DNA from: Asterella californica
Lineage: Eukaryota; Streptophyta; Marchantiopsida; Marchantiales; Aytoniaceae
DNA: 64,000 nt
Reading direction: 5' to 3'
Assembly: GCA_036924285.1 (NCBI GenBank)
Contig: JAYKYS010000011.1
Location: forward strand, 9,114,001 to 9,178,000
The notes below the pieces were generated by a model. The model was not told where the DNA came from. It was given only the letters and a program-made list of their open reading frames with translations, and did no database searches. The translations under genes and the position numbers were made by a program. Below, in pieces: positions 28,030 to 39,810 of the stretch; the stretch's first letter is position 1, and every line of letters starts with the position of its first letter.

Positions 28030-28788
28030 CTGTTGTGAGAAAACAAGCAAACTACATATTACAATTTTTCTACAGACTAACCAAAATGTTTATGTAAGTT
28101 AACAAGTGAAGTTGGAACTTTATATTACACAAATGAGAGCTTCATACGATTGGAAGTTAATTTGAGTGAAAGATAATTTGTTTATCCACTCACACAAACA
28201 TGTCATCATCGAGAGCAACAAATCATGACATCTTTGTAGTGTAATCAAGTTAGTTCTCAGATTTGGATTCTTTAGAAAATAATAAACTTCTTCTTTAGAG
28301 CCCATGTTTCCCAACAGATGTGATCGATGTAACATTTATGAGCATCAACCTACCTATAAGCACGAGGATGAGATTCATCATCTCAGTGATGTGATAAATC
28401 TAATCATAAAATTGCATGTCAAGTTGGATTATGATGATCTATCATTCATGTCAATATCATCTATAATACAATTGATTTTCAGTGACTCTCCAAGTACAAA
28501 TGTTGTTCTATCCGCTGAGTACAACTAGCTATTTGGTCTTGTCATAAAATCATCCTTGATTTGCAATATCCGATCATTTGGCTTAGTTGGTTATACAATC
28601 CATAGTTCAGTTTTTCTTGAGGACTTGCTGAAGAAGAAGGTACAAATCAAGAGAAGAGAAGAGATTTGAGGTCCATCATCTTTCAAGGTTGATGGAGATA
28701 TGAGAGAATATGCAACAGAGCAATTCTCAAGCCTAGAGATGACTATGAGAAGTCATACAAGAACAATACTTGATATTGATGAGCGAGA

Positions 28789-28965
28789 GCAGAGGAGACA
28801 GTCAAACCATGGGTTTGCAAACACTGCAAAACAGTTTTGGCGTATCACATTTATGATGAAATTCCACTTCATATGGATGAAGACCCATGCTATTGGGAGC
28901 AAATTTGGATTTCTCCAAAGACCAGCTGTTATGGATGTACTTGCCCTAGTACTCTTCATGCTTAG
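28789..28965 (+). other. Possible terminal exon or gene fragment with Cys-pair motifs
   Basis: A 58-codon open stretch, preceded by a possible splice acceptor in GAGCGAGAG and ended by TAG, encodes a Cys- and Trp-rich peptide: KPWVCKHCKTVLAYHIYDE, then CYWEQIW and CYGCTCPSTL. Two Cys pairs could bind zinc. Composition looks protein-like compared with its surroundings. There is no ATG in this frame and no recognisable neighbour exon, so it may be a broken gene or chance. Confidence 0.3.
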
Positions 28966-30419
28966 TTCGAGAAATTTTGCAACTAATGCAAATAAAAAAA
29001 ATAAAAATACATGAGTGCGGTCCATGTAGTCATAATTATCTACCACTAAGTATTTTATTATATATGATAATATCAAAGTTTGATCTTGGATGGAGTTTGA
29101 GAGCAAGAGGTAGATAAGAGAGTGGTTACAAAGAAAAATCACTTCAGATAATAAATCCAACGATTGCAAGTTCTAGAGCTCAGAGTGTCGTCAAGATGTT
29201 GAGAAAATGAAAATTTATCATTGAAATGGTGGGCATATTTTAGAGACGCAACTCTTTATTTTCAGAAAATTACATTTGATTTGCTTGGTCAAACTTGCAC
29301 TACAACAACTTGCGAGAGGAATTGGATCTCTTGCGTCTTTGTGCAATAAAAGTTCAGAATCGTTTGACTGTCGAGGGTGCAGAGATGTTTGTTTATCTTT
29401 GTCATGATTCAGAACTTAATGACTTAAATAAGCTAACAGAAGCTTCTCGGTGATATATTCATCACTGACATTTGCCCAAGTTGAGTTACTAAAGATGCAT
29501 CTTTGATCCCACACTTGTACACATCATCATATATTCGTCCATCAAGTCTTGTTGTTTGATCACATTTGATAACTGAATGTATGGACCGTACCCAACAGAT
29601 CATATTGTCAGAAATTGATTCACGCAGCTCCATCTTGGAGCTATAGCATTTGGTGTCATGAGCATCACGACGTTTTTTGACGACAAACCACTCCTACAAA
29701 ACCTTAATTTTTTCTCAAAATTTGTCTTGAGTTTCAATTTTGTTGCATTGAAGTAGAGTTTTGTCTATGGTAGGTCAGCTATATCTTCGGTCCAAGCTTT
29801 GAACTCCATGCTTTTCAACCAATGGTCGTATTCTTCAACCCAATCGTAAGAAATTGAATCCAAACCATATATTAAATCAATCTTCTATTTGATCAAGAAA
29901 GTAATAATGGGCACTTTATGTCAACACGAGAACCGATGTATGCTTCCAATGCTTTGATAATCAACGTATAAATGATGAATGACATCCAAAGACATTCTTA
30001 AACATGATGGATCCATCCAAAGATCTTGAGATGTTGAATTCAGTTCTACAAGTATATTCGTGGATCGATTGACAAAACTATATCATCTATGCATTATAGA
30101 ATATTTTATTATTCTTTGAGAAGATAAAGAGTGCGTTTGTGAACCTCAACTTGTTTACTTACTCCTTTCTCCACGTTACTTTTTCTTTGACCCTCGACTC
30201 AAAAATGATCCTCTTGAGCTTCTATACTGCAGATTCAACACTTCTCCTTCCTCAATGGGTGTTGATGATGTTCAAAATTACAACTCCTTTTTCTTCTTAT
30301 GAGAATATGACATTGGAAAATTGTCAACTGCAAGTAACAACAAAGCACCATAACAACAACCTCTCCATAGCGGTCAACTCCAACCGCAACCCCGCAATAG
30401 CTCTACCGTCGTCACCGTT

Positions 30420-30720
30420 CAATATATCACTACCTCGATAATCATACACTCTAATCCAAATGAGGATCCTGAGTGCAACTCATGTATATAACAATATAAA
30501 GAGCGTAATTCTGCTTCAAGAACTATAGTTCACAACTGCGGTCGTCGCTTAATATACCACTAGCTCGATGATGAGATCACCCTTATTCAAATGAGGGATG
30601 TGATGTAGTCCACGTAATCAGATATATAACATACATAACTCTCCTTAACTCAAATAAGGATTGTGAGTGTAGATCACTTATATAACAATATAATTAAAGA
30701 TTATATACCAATCAGATTTC
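30420..30720. repeat. Degenerate repeat series, about 110-130 bp units
   Basis: AATATATCACTACCTCGAT and AATATACCACTAGCTCGAT, each followed by a CAAATGAGG-type word and TATATAACAATATAA or TATATAACATACATAA, occur two to three times. Units are diverged, no coding signal. Confidence 0.45.
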
Positions 30721-32294
30721 TTTGAGAATATTGAGAAATAATAAGAAACAGAATATTACAAAGAACAAAAGGGACAAAATGAGAAGACGAGAGATAAGAA
30801 AAATTGAAGAGAGGAGAAAAAAAAGGAGAAGAGGAGATAAAAGGAAGGAGAGAACTTTAGGGTTTGCTCCTCCTATTTGACGACTAGAGCTTGCTCTAAT
30901 CGTGCCATCTGATGGAGCTTTTGGACGACAGGTAAAACCGCCAAGGCGATAGATCTTCCATCAGCGGTGAGAAAAATAGATCATCCGCTGGATAAAAAGG
31001 AGAGTAGAGGACGGTTGGTCGTCATCGGTAGACAAATCACCCGCAGCACCGGCATTTGTCCTAGCTAGTCATTAGCATGCAATACGGATCGAATTGCTTG
31101 TTTGTTGATGTGTGTTTACGTCGATTCATGGAACCGTGGATGAACGAGGTAAATGACCCCGCAATCTGTCATAATCGTTTGCCGTGTATTATTATCAAAA
31201 TTTTAACGATAACAACTCCATCCATCTTTGTCTATATTTTAATCAAACAATTTAACAAAAAAATATATTCTAAATGATAGTAAGATGGATGAATATTTTG
31301 GTAAATTTTTGTCCAAACTTGACAAAATATCTACTAATATTCTTGATAAGAAAGAATTCAAAAGAAAACTTGACAACACTTGTTTCTGATAACATATCAC
31401 CATTGCGTAGGATATACATTTATAACAACTGATAGAAAGAATCACCATTGAAAGAAAGAAAGCCATCACATAAGCCAGCCGAAAATAAATCTGCTTGGTC
31501 TCACAAACAAAACTACATCGCAGTGGAAAGATGTATACTTTTGAACAACTGATATTATACTTCTAATAGTTACTCTAGTTAGCTTATAACTCAACTATTT
31601 GAACTATGATAATTTCAACTTTAGGGTTTTGAAAATACATTACTTCATGACCAAATTAACCAGGCAATCATAACTTAAATTAACCCAAAAAGAAGAATAA
31701 GATTTGCTAGAAAGATAAGTAAAATGGAGTTTTATGATTTTAACTCCGAAGTTTTGTGGATTCGTCCACTGACTTCTAACTTCAACATAAACTATAAAGA
31801 ATATTTGAGATCTACGCCCTCAATATAAAGCCTTGATCTGAATATTAACTCTAAACCTTAATCCCAAACTTTATCTTAATCTACATGCTATCATAACTGT
31901 TTTAAACTCAACATTTTATTCTATTAAAGTGTTGATATACACTTTAATGTTTAAGTTATATTCCTCCATAGGTATTATCTATTTGTATCCTCTCATAGAT
32001 GATGTACTTAACATGCATATATAAGATCAATTTCACATTACTTGTAAAAAAGGAATTTGGAGCATGTGTAGACATAGTTACTAAAATTTTAAATTCGACC
32101 TAGTTAAGTTTTTGTTCTTATTGTTCGTCATTATCATATCTAGAAGGAGCAGAATAGGTAGCATACACAACAGATGTAAATTGTAACAACACCTTATAAC
32201 ATTCCAAATCGAGTATTACAAGTAAATTACATGATATTTCATTACTACATATGTACCATTCAATTTTCAGCCACAATTCAATTAAATTAGTGCA

Positions 32295-32295
<1 letters not shown>

Positions 32296-32342
<47 letters not shown>
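32296..32342 (+). repeat. TA dinucleotide microsatellite
   Basis: An uninterrupted TA run of about 46 bp. Confidence 0.95.
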
Positions 32343-32344
<2 letters not shown>

Positions 32345-32816
32345 CATAATACAAATAAATCGGGAAATAACTAACTCATAAAAAAGTCACAGTATCTCGG
32401 CTACTAATAAAAAACAGAGATGAAATAAAATGTTCTCATTTACGTTGTCTTGGATTTCCCAGGAGTACTTTTAGTAAAGATGGGTGTTTCTTGAAATTCT
32501 ATTCACATAGTAACAGAAACACAATAGTATCACTGTTGTAGTACTGAATATAATATCTTTAGAATATACTCGTCGAAGGGATGAGGGACTTGTGGACGAC
32601 TTGTAGATTAGACATTTGCTCATGTCTAATCTACCAGCTCTGATGAACGAACATATATATGTTTGTTTCCGATAATGACATACTCTATAATCAACACCTA
32701 CCATGGCGTGGGATCCAGATTATAACGATTTGTGAAGAACTACTAAGCAAGAAAATGTTACTATGATAGATGGAGATATAGGTGACATGTAATAGTGTAT
32801 GTAATCTCCTCATGAT

Positions 32817-33110
32817 AACCTATTCCTTGCATATTATTCACCTATTTATTCATGGAGGAGGTAAATATGTAAGTTTCTTACATAATTTGGTTGAAAAGTT
32901 AATAATAATTAATGATTGGATAAATTAACGTGTGTTTGTTAGCAGCTTCTTGCAAATGTAGTTTCAGAAGTGCATTGGTCCGTACTCGCTGTATGGGTTA
33001 TGTCTGGATCGTCCCGCAACTCTAAGTGCATTTATCATTTAACACTTACCATTAAAATTTTTCTAGAGTTTCCACATAATACTTGCCTCTTTTCAGATAA
33101 CAGAAGACGA
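32817..33110. repeat. Copy of a dispersed repeat also present at about 36890-37210
   Basis: TTCCTTGCATATTATTCAC, AGGTAAATATGTA and ATAATTTGGTT here match TTCCTTGCATATTATTCAC, AGTAAATATGTA and ATAATTTAGTT at 36890-36970. Further on, both regions contain AGCAAAAGTT(T)CCC. The family overlaps the hairpin-bearing units near 37300 and 37620. Confidence 0.5.
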
Positions 33111-33347
33111 GCAAAAGTTCCCCAAACTTGATCTAGCAGTATATTTAGAACGAAGGCTAAGATTTTGTTAAATTTACCATCAAACCAAATGAAGTCTCGA
33201 CTTTCTCTTGTTATAATCCATACTAAATTTACATTTTAAAAATGGTCCGAATACAATACGAAATATATAATTTATAAACGGGATTTCAGTGCTGCTCACA
33301 AAACATCATGGACACAAACCAAAATGGATCGATGACTGAATACTTAC

Positions 33348-33423
33348 CAACACTACCGACTCGAGGGATGGTCTTCTCTTCTGAGCCGCCGACTTGATCA
33401 CGTTGGAGCCATGTAAAAACCAT
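33348..33423 (-). other. Candidate first coding exon (minus strand)
   Basis: On the minus strand, ATG at 33423 follows a GCAG acceptor-like site and opens MVFTWLQRDQVGGSEEKT with plausible coding composition, ending at a strong donor GTAAGT in phase 1 (exon end 33348). It could be the first coding exon of the kinase gene, which would then span 14 kb, or of an unseen gene. No domain is recognised. Confidence 0.35.
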
Positions 33424-34733
33424 CTGCGTTCGGCAAAATATGGGTTATATCAGAACTTCCAATGTTTTATGAACTGGTTCCACTGAGTATGGTGTAGATG
33501 TGCACACATAGAGTCATTTTAGACAAGAACATGGACCTTCGTTTTATAAACAGAGTTCAAGTCTTTACTACATGCGTTTGAAATCTCTTCATTTGATTCG
33601 AAACACCCTACTACTTGAACTAGTTCTCGTCTCACGGTTTTCATTGCTAGTAATCCAATCGCAGAAGCACTTTACTTCTGAGTTACATTTACAAGGGAAA
33701 GAAGATGGAGGTTTGATGCCACAGGGGTTCAAAATATGAAGGCATGGGTTCTTCTCTGAGGTTCACCTGGACAATTTGCTGATGGAAGTTTCAACGTCAG
33801 GATTTATGCATTTGTCCAAACAAACAGCACTTGTCGTGTATAAAAAGTCCGTTGTGGAAGTAGGACCCTAATGGGACTGTAATGCGAGAGTCCAATCAGA
33901 AAGTGGGAACTTTCAGTTATGTGAAGATTGGACCTATCTGTGGCAACGAGGCGAAGAACTCCAGTCACAAACACGACTTGGCTAGAAATAACAGTTTACA
34001 ACGATCTCTAAGGCACCAAGCCCAATCAAGAAGTGAGGAAGTGGAGAATTTAGTCCGAAATGAGTATTCAGAAGGACAGCACACGACAGACAGGACCTGG
34101 CCTCCCACAATAAAGAAAAAAATTATTATAATCTCCGGCGAGAAAACGAATGGAACGTGGAACTGCAGAAAGCTTCTACTCGACTTCCAAGGCAGAGAAC
34201 GCGAGCCCAATCACAAACTACGGTACAAAACATCAGTGACAAGAAAGCCCCCCCTTTTCTGCAGCAAGGAGGAAGTGGGTGCTTTCAGACCAGTCTACTG
34301 TATTGTAGTTGGATGGAATGGTGAATCTGGTCACCGCAGACGTCGTGGGGACCGGACGGAAACCGTCGGGTTTAGAACATTCTGCAGCGGGAGCGAATGG
34401 GAAAGTAGACTGAGGATTTGTGTGGATAGGATTGCGTGAGCGTCGATTGTGTTCGCTGTGCTCGTGGAAGCCACTAGCACGGAGGCCCTGAGACAACAGA
34501 CGAGGATAGAGGGGATTCTGGCCCACACAATAGGAGCGGTGGCATCGTCGCTCGGGGATTGGGTCTCTCGTCGCTTCTCACCCTTCCGTCTTCCTTGGCG
34601 ATGAATCTTTGAGGCGACCGTAGCTCTCACTTAAGCAGCTCATGTCACTCTCCCCGCATCCTGAATCTGACAGGTGAAACATCAGCTCACCCCAGTGCTC
34701 ATTAGCAATTTCATTGCGTAAGCGTCGATCGCG
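33424..34733. other. Upstream region of psbR, no supported gene
   Basis: One 185-codon open frame (33882-34439) has overlapping open frames on the other strand and no recognisable features, so I do not call it. This region should contain the psbR promoter and 5' leader. A TATA-like GTGTATAAAAAG at about 33837 is too far from the ATG to assign confidently. Confidence 0.4.
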
Positions 34734-35732
34734 ATGGCGGCCACTAGTGTGTCTGCCTTCCTTGCCCCCGCTGCCGCTCCTTCCTCCGTGCTCGAGAAAT
34801 CCGCCTTCTGCGGTTCCTCCGTCTGCGGTCTCCCCGCTTTGGGCCCCGTCAGGACCACCCGCACCCTCAAGATCGTTGCCAATGCCCCGAAGAAGATCAA
34901 CGTGAAGGAACCTCTCGGTACGTTCTTGGGCCTTGTATAAACCGTCCGCACAAGTCGATAAACCGCTTTCTTTCCACTGGGATGTAGTTTTGTTTGTGAG
35001 ACCAAGCAGATGTAGTTTCGACTGGCTCTGTGATGGCTTTCTGAATTCTTGGTACATGAAGAACGGAGTGCCGTCGAATGCTCGTGATCCGAGTACGTCA
35101 TTCGGAGTAGATCTTGATGGTTGCACGAGCTGGTGTCTGGCACGATTCTGCTGCCTGATTATACTCGTCAATACTTACATATTCAGCTGTAGTAAGGTGG
35201 ACGCTAGACGTAGAAGTCTTATGTTATGTGTCATTTTATAAAGGGCTTCTGATGTCTGGGATCTCGTGTTGGGAATCATTCACTCACTTCATTCTGCAAC
35301 GGGATATCCGGTAATGGCGTGCAGGGCCATCTGGAGACAATAAGTATAGGGGTGGAGTCGATGCCCAAGGTCGCAAGGGGACCGGTAAGGGTGTGTACCA
35401 GTTCGTGAAGAAGTACGGTGCCAACGTTGACGGTTACTCCCCAATCTGGGCACCTGATGAATGGTCAGCCAATGGCGACACCTACGCTGGGGGTAAGCTG
35501 GAATACATTTTCCGCTAGAGTGAACGAAAGTAGAAAGCTTCAGACTTAGTTTCTGTAGGGAGATTCTGTCTGATAGCCGATACAGTTCATCGATTGACAA
35601 ACCCTTGATTGACGGTAATTTATGCTGCTTTGTCGTTCAGGTGCTCCCGGACTTCTGTTGTGGGCCGTGACCCTGGCTGGACTTCTGGCAGCCGGTGCCT
35701 TCCTTGTTTACAGCACCAGCGCTCTCGCTTAA
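34734..35732 (+). CDS. psbR: Photosystem II 10 kDa protein PsbR, nuclear-encoded, three exons
   Basis: PsbR is a small thylakoid protein that stabilises the oxygen-evolving complex of photosystem II. Exons 34734-34917, 35325-35492 and 35641-35732 join in phases 1 and 1 (donors GTACGT and GTAAGC, acceptors GCAG and TTCAG) to a 147-residue protein ending in TAA. Residues 1 to about 45 form a chloroplast transit peptide rich in Ala, Ser and Val ([18 protein letters not shown]). The mature part has the family signatures [20 protein letters not shown] and [12 protein letters not shown], then a single membrane helix [20 protein letters not shown] and the conserved end STSALA. The length matches plant PsbR. 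No defect is seen. The ATG is the first in the frame and fits the transit peptide. Confidence 0.95.
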
Positions 35733-36505
35733 GCCGTTTGTTATGACGAAATGAATTAGGTGATACAACATTTGTACATTTAGACATGGGAATATAGCGA
35801 AGATGTATCTGCCCGCTTTTCATGTAACAATATATCTCTAGTACGCAGATGAGCTCTGGCTCCCGGTTGGAACTTCTGATCATAACAGAATACTCTAACC
35901 TTTGACCAATTAGTGGCCCGTCGTTCCCGGATCTTGTGTTTTATAAAGGTGAATTTGCGCGTGCTGGAATCAAAACCACCGACGTCTTCGTAGATCATTG
36001 AGTCGATTTCTTTGAAACGTGAGTGCCCGTGTATCAAGAGAGCTTACATCGCGGGCGTCAATTATCTGCGACTTTGAGTTTTCCGTTACAGCCGGAGGCT
36101 TCTCAACCCCCCAAGTAGTACCGACTTGAAATTGCATGAAAAGACGCCTTACGATTTAGAAATCCAATCAATACCGGAAGTTTGTGCTGGAGATTTGCAG
36201 ACTGAAATGTGTGAACGCTATGCTCTTTTCAGCGATTGAATTTGACATAAAACCTGGATATTTGTCACCAATCTCGAAGGATTTCATATCAGCGTTGAGC
36301 TCGATCAACTTAGATGAGGCCGTTGTTTTAATTTTCCTGCTTGTGACGAATTTTTGCTATGCGTTAGGATAGCTATACGTCGATTGTGGAAAACCGGAAA
36401 GGAAGGGGGGGAATTTTTATCGTGTAGGCAGACGGACGAACGTAAGTATTGTGAAAACCGGGATGGAAAAGGAAGAGAATAGATCCGGAGATATTGCGAA
36501 TGCAT

Positions 36506-36568
36506 AACAAGCAGCTACGCTTGCAATACAATTGCGAGGCTACTCCATTGCAAGCGTAGCTACTTGTT
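36506..36568. repeat. 22-bp inverted repeat with 19-nt spacer
   Basis: Left arm 36506-36527 (AACAAGCAGCTACGCTTGCAAT) pairs with the right arm 36547-36568 with one mismatch. The spacer is 19 nt. It could form a hairpin in RNA or mark a small foldback element. Confidence 0.85.
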
Positions 36569-37299
36569 TTCCATTGTTTTACGGTGTGACAGTTAGATCG
36601 CTAATCCCACTACGAATGAACTACAAACCCTCATCCTTGTCTCAGGAACCTCACGGACGAAAAATCCTAAATTGCCGTCCAACTGCAAATCTTGAAACCA
36701 TCTACAGTGAACCATCTACAGTCCTACCACTTGTAGGACTGCAACGGAAGGCAATGCATTGTAAGGCTACTAGGTAAAATGTTATGATGACACGTTTTGA
36801 CGCCGACCGATCATTTCAATAGTTTTAGTTTCTATTCACACTAGTCTAACCACTTGTCTAACACCTCTTCAAAAGTGAGTACCCGTGCATATTCCTTCCT
36901 TGCATATTATTCACTTTCTCCATCTTTCGATAAAAGAAGTAAATATGTAGGGGTATAATTTAGTTCATTGTTTATTAATGTATAAACAGCTTTAGGTTAT
37001 CGGATATATATCTTTGGCTTGCCCTTATTATTATAGCATACATTGGTACAAAAAAGTAATTTTTACTCATGTTTTATGGTTTATATCTTGGTCTTTTCAT
37101 CTTTCAAAGTATGGATTAATCGTTAATATTTATAAAATATTTTGATCATTTTTATCCAGTTGGTATATGAATTTTGTCTAACCTCTATATAGTTTTTGAT
37201 ATCATTAAAAGAGCAAAAGTTTCCCAGAAGTGCATCATACATGCATATTCACTTCTTCCAAAGGTCAAAAAAAATAAAATATGCATGGACGATTTAATT

Positions 37300-37337
37300 T
37301 ATTACTTAACTCTTCTGCCAAGAAAAGTTAAGTAATA
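37300..37337. repeat. Hairpin, 12-bp perfect arms
   Basis: TATTACTTAACT (37300-37311) and AGTTAAGTAATA (37326-37337) pair perfectly, with a 14-nt loop, and pairing can extend outward with a bulge. It sits in a unit that shares GCAAAAGTT..CCAGAA upstream and CTTATGGGTT downstream with the next hairpin unit. Confidence 0.8.
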
Positions 37338-37616
37338 TAGTAAATTGTTAATTAATTACTGATTTGGGCTGAACAGCTGCCATATTTGCATCTTCCAAGG
37401 CACAACTGGACCTTCTGCACTTATGGGTTAAGTCCAATTCCTGCCCCGCTGTTGGTTTAGTTAACCTATAGTAATTAGATAATATTTTAATTTATTTTAT
37501 CTACTCAGTATAAAATTATTATCCAACATATATATTTTTCTTAAATCATTGAGGACGCAAAAGTTGCCAGAAATTCATGGCAAGTTCTGAAAAAAGGAAT
37601 ATGCAAAGGCTTTCAG

Positions 37617-37657
37617 TTTATCACCTAACCTTCCGGAGGGAAAGGTTAGGTGATAAA
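37617..37657. repeat. Hairpin, 16-bp perfect arms, relative of the 18342 hairpin
   Basis: TTTATCACCTAACCTT (37617-37632) pairs perfectly with 37642-37657; the loop is CCGGAGGGA. Arms and loop resemble the 18342 hairpin (CCTAACC...GGGAGGG...GGTTAGG). Flanks on both sides contain the same family words. Confidence 0.9.
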
Positions 37658-39469
37658 TTAAACTTTTCACAAGAACAGTATTATGATAGGAATGCAACCC
37701 GCACTTGTGGTTCCACTTGCGCGCTGCAACTCACTCCTCTTATGGGTTTTCCCTGCAAGATCCGGCATGTACTCTAGAGGTAACATATAATATATAAGAG
37801 AAGAAATATTTGCATTTGTAGATTTTTGAATTTTCTGTTACTTTTGTCTTTTCTTTCGTTCGACCAAAACTATATTTTGGATGCATATTCACTTTTGTCT
37901 AACCACTAATACGTTTTGTAAGCACAATTTGACGAATGAAGATAAAAGAATGTGATCATCACAACGGAATTATCACATGCTTCTGAATAAAATCAACGAG
38001 TTACAGTCTGCCCTGGATAAACGTTACCCGGTTAAGTGTTACAATTTCATAATTGTTATAACTTAGTTATTCTGAAAAGTAGATACTCGCAAATTTGTTA
38101 TTTTGTTAACTGTTATGGTTTAGGTACTCTGTTCTTTTGTTAATACATCTGGATATGTATTATAGGGGATGGATTTATAACTGAAAGAATAATTATCGAT
38201 CATGAAGCTGCATCAACTATTTGTATGTGTTAGAAATATAGTCAAAATACATTAACCATTTCCTGAACTTCACTTACATATATAACCTTCAGATAAACGA
38301 CGAGAGTTACATCAAGTACTTCAGCATTTGGAAGCATTGAGCTTGGATTCTGGAGTGGGAGATGTATGGATGCCTTAATTGCTTAATATTGTATCATGTA
38401 AGAAATGAGTTTCCAATTTAAAACATCCTTTCAACAACTTCTTTTCACTCATATATATGTTTTTTTTGTATTGTACTGCACAGTAGGTTCTTTTTGTTTC
38501 TGTGTGTTGTTATTTATTAAATTTTCTTGTTTATGTTTGATAATAGATGAATCACGTGTTATAACACTTAGATGGTTATAATATAATAATATTATTTCTT
38601 TGTAAATGTTATGATTTTGTTACTCTAGAGCTCTAGCATTTATCCAGGTTCCACTGTAGTTCTTGCAATGACGCTCTCTAAATTCTAATTCCTCATCTAA
38701 GGTCCGAGGCGCATATACTATATACTTGTTATTGTTAAAATTCCTAGTTTCTTTAATATCTTTGTTGAGTGCGACATAATTTCTGTGAGGTGCGATGGTT
38801 TTTTCCTCCAAATACAGTGGAAACTATTTGTCAGCGCACATAGTGAAGTTGGTTTTTCTTGTTTGGGGTCAAATGTGTTCTTATCAACCGGCTTCTTTAG
38901 CAGGCAAGTCGATGTCATCAGCTTGTGCACTTTTGTATTCGGCAAAGCAAGCAAGACGCGTCAGGATTTTCATGCAAGAGATGTGACAGTCCAGGTAATC
39001 AAAGTGACATGCAAAATTATGGACTTGTGTTTTCAAACTATTTGGAGAGGTTGCATGAGGTACTCTCTAAAACTCTGCTATTGTTTTTAGATTATTGCTT
39101 TCCAATTTACTGAAAAATAAAATGTGTCTGCGTCCACTCGTCTTATTACCAACCAAGGAGTAAAATCTTTGTGTGCCTAGGGCCTAAGCCTCACATAGTT
39201 ACTGGTTCTCAAGAATCACTATATAACATAGTGATGTCTTTGTCTCTCATTTAATCGTGTTTTAGTTGTCATGCAGGGAGGAGAGAGAGAATGAGTGGAA
39301 GTTAGAATTTTGGTTAAATGACTGATATTTTCCAAGAATATCAGATCAAGAACGGCATTTCTATAGAATGCAAGGACAGACTTCTCAATGTCCACATGTG
39401 AGAAAAAAGACTTATGATTACGCCTCAGTATCATGTATTGTCAATCAATGTGGTTCTATGATGTCTTAT

Positions 39470-39810
39470 TCACAGGCTAGAGCAACAACAGCAGGGGGTA
39501 GCAAACTGAGCCAGAGCAGATGTTGTGTTGGAGTTTCAGGCTCACGCTGGACAGATAGTGTCTCTCAAGAGTATGTTGGCATGCCAGAATATGGTGCATG
39601 CTCAGTTCAACAAAGAAGGAGAGAGGACTCGAGAGCTTGTCGTAGGTTTCTTATGAGTTCACTAAGAAGAAGATACGGGAGGTTGTCGACCGTCTAGAAG
39701 ATTCAGCTCGTTTGTTGATAGATTCACTCCTGTGTACCTTCAGACTCCAAGAGTACGTCAAAGAAAGAGGGACCCCACCCTTCCCTCGACCCACTAGAGG
39801 AAAGAAATGA
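39470..39810 (+). pseudogene. Unrecognised coding-like fragment with frameshift
   Basis: One frame encodes EFQAHAGQIVSLKSMLACQ and NKEGERTRELV near 39527-39650 and, after a shift, another encodes KKKIREVVDRLEDSARLLI and FRLQEYVKERGTPPFPR to about 39808. Both look like helical, charged protein. They may be remains of a gene or a gag-like region. No family is recognised. Confidence 0.3.

Larger units (their letters stand above)
27264..33347. other. Long AT-rich stretch, intron or intergenic, with repeats
   Basis: If the exon at 33348 belongs to the kinase gene this is intronic; otherwise it is intergenic. Items seen are a possible zinc-site exon fragment (28789-28965), a repeat series (30420-30720), a TA microsatellite (32296-32342) and a copy of a dispersed repeat (about 32817-33110). 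Nothing else coding is supported. Confidence 0.5.
35733..39469. other. Non-coding region downstream of psbR with hairpin repeats
   Basis: No gene is supported. It begins with the psbR 3' UTR, then AT-rich DNA. It includes a 22-bp inverted repeat (36506-36568) and two hairpin-bearing repeat units (about 37200-37470 and 37540-37780). Overlapping open frames near 38785-39113 contain some Cys but no consistent motif. Confidence 0.55.

Noticed and set aside
30849..31625. Single TTTAGGG words as telomere-like repeats
   Set aside because: They occur singly, not in tandem.
33882..34439. 185-codon open frame on the plus strand upstream of psbR
   Set aside because: Opposing open frames cover the same DNA, composition is unremarkable, and no motif is present. 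It lies in the likely promoter and leader region.
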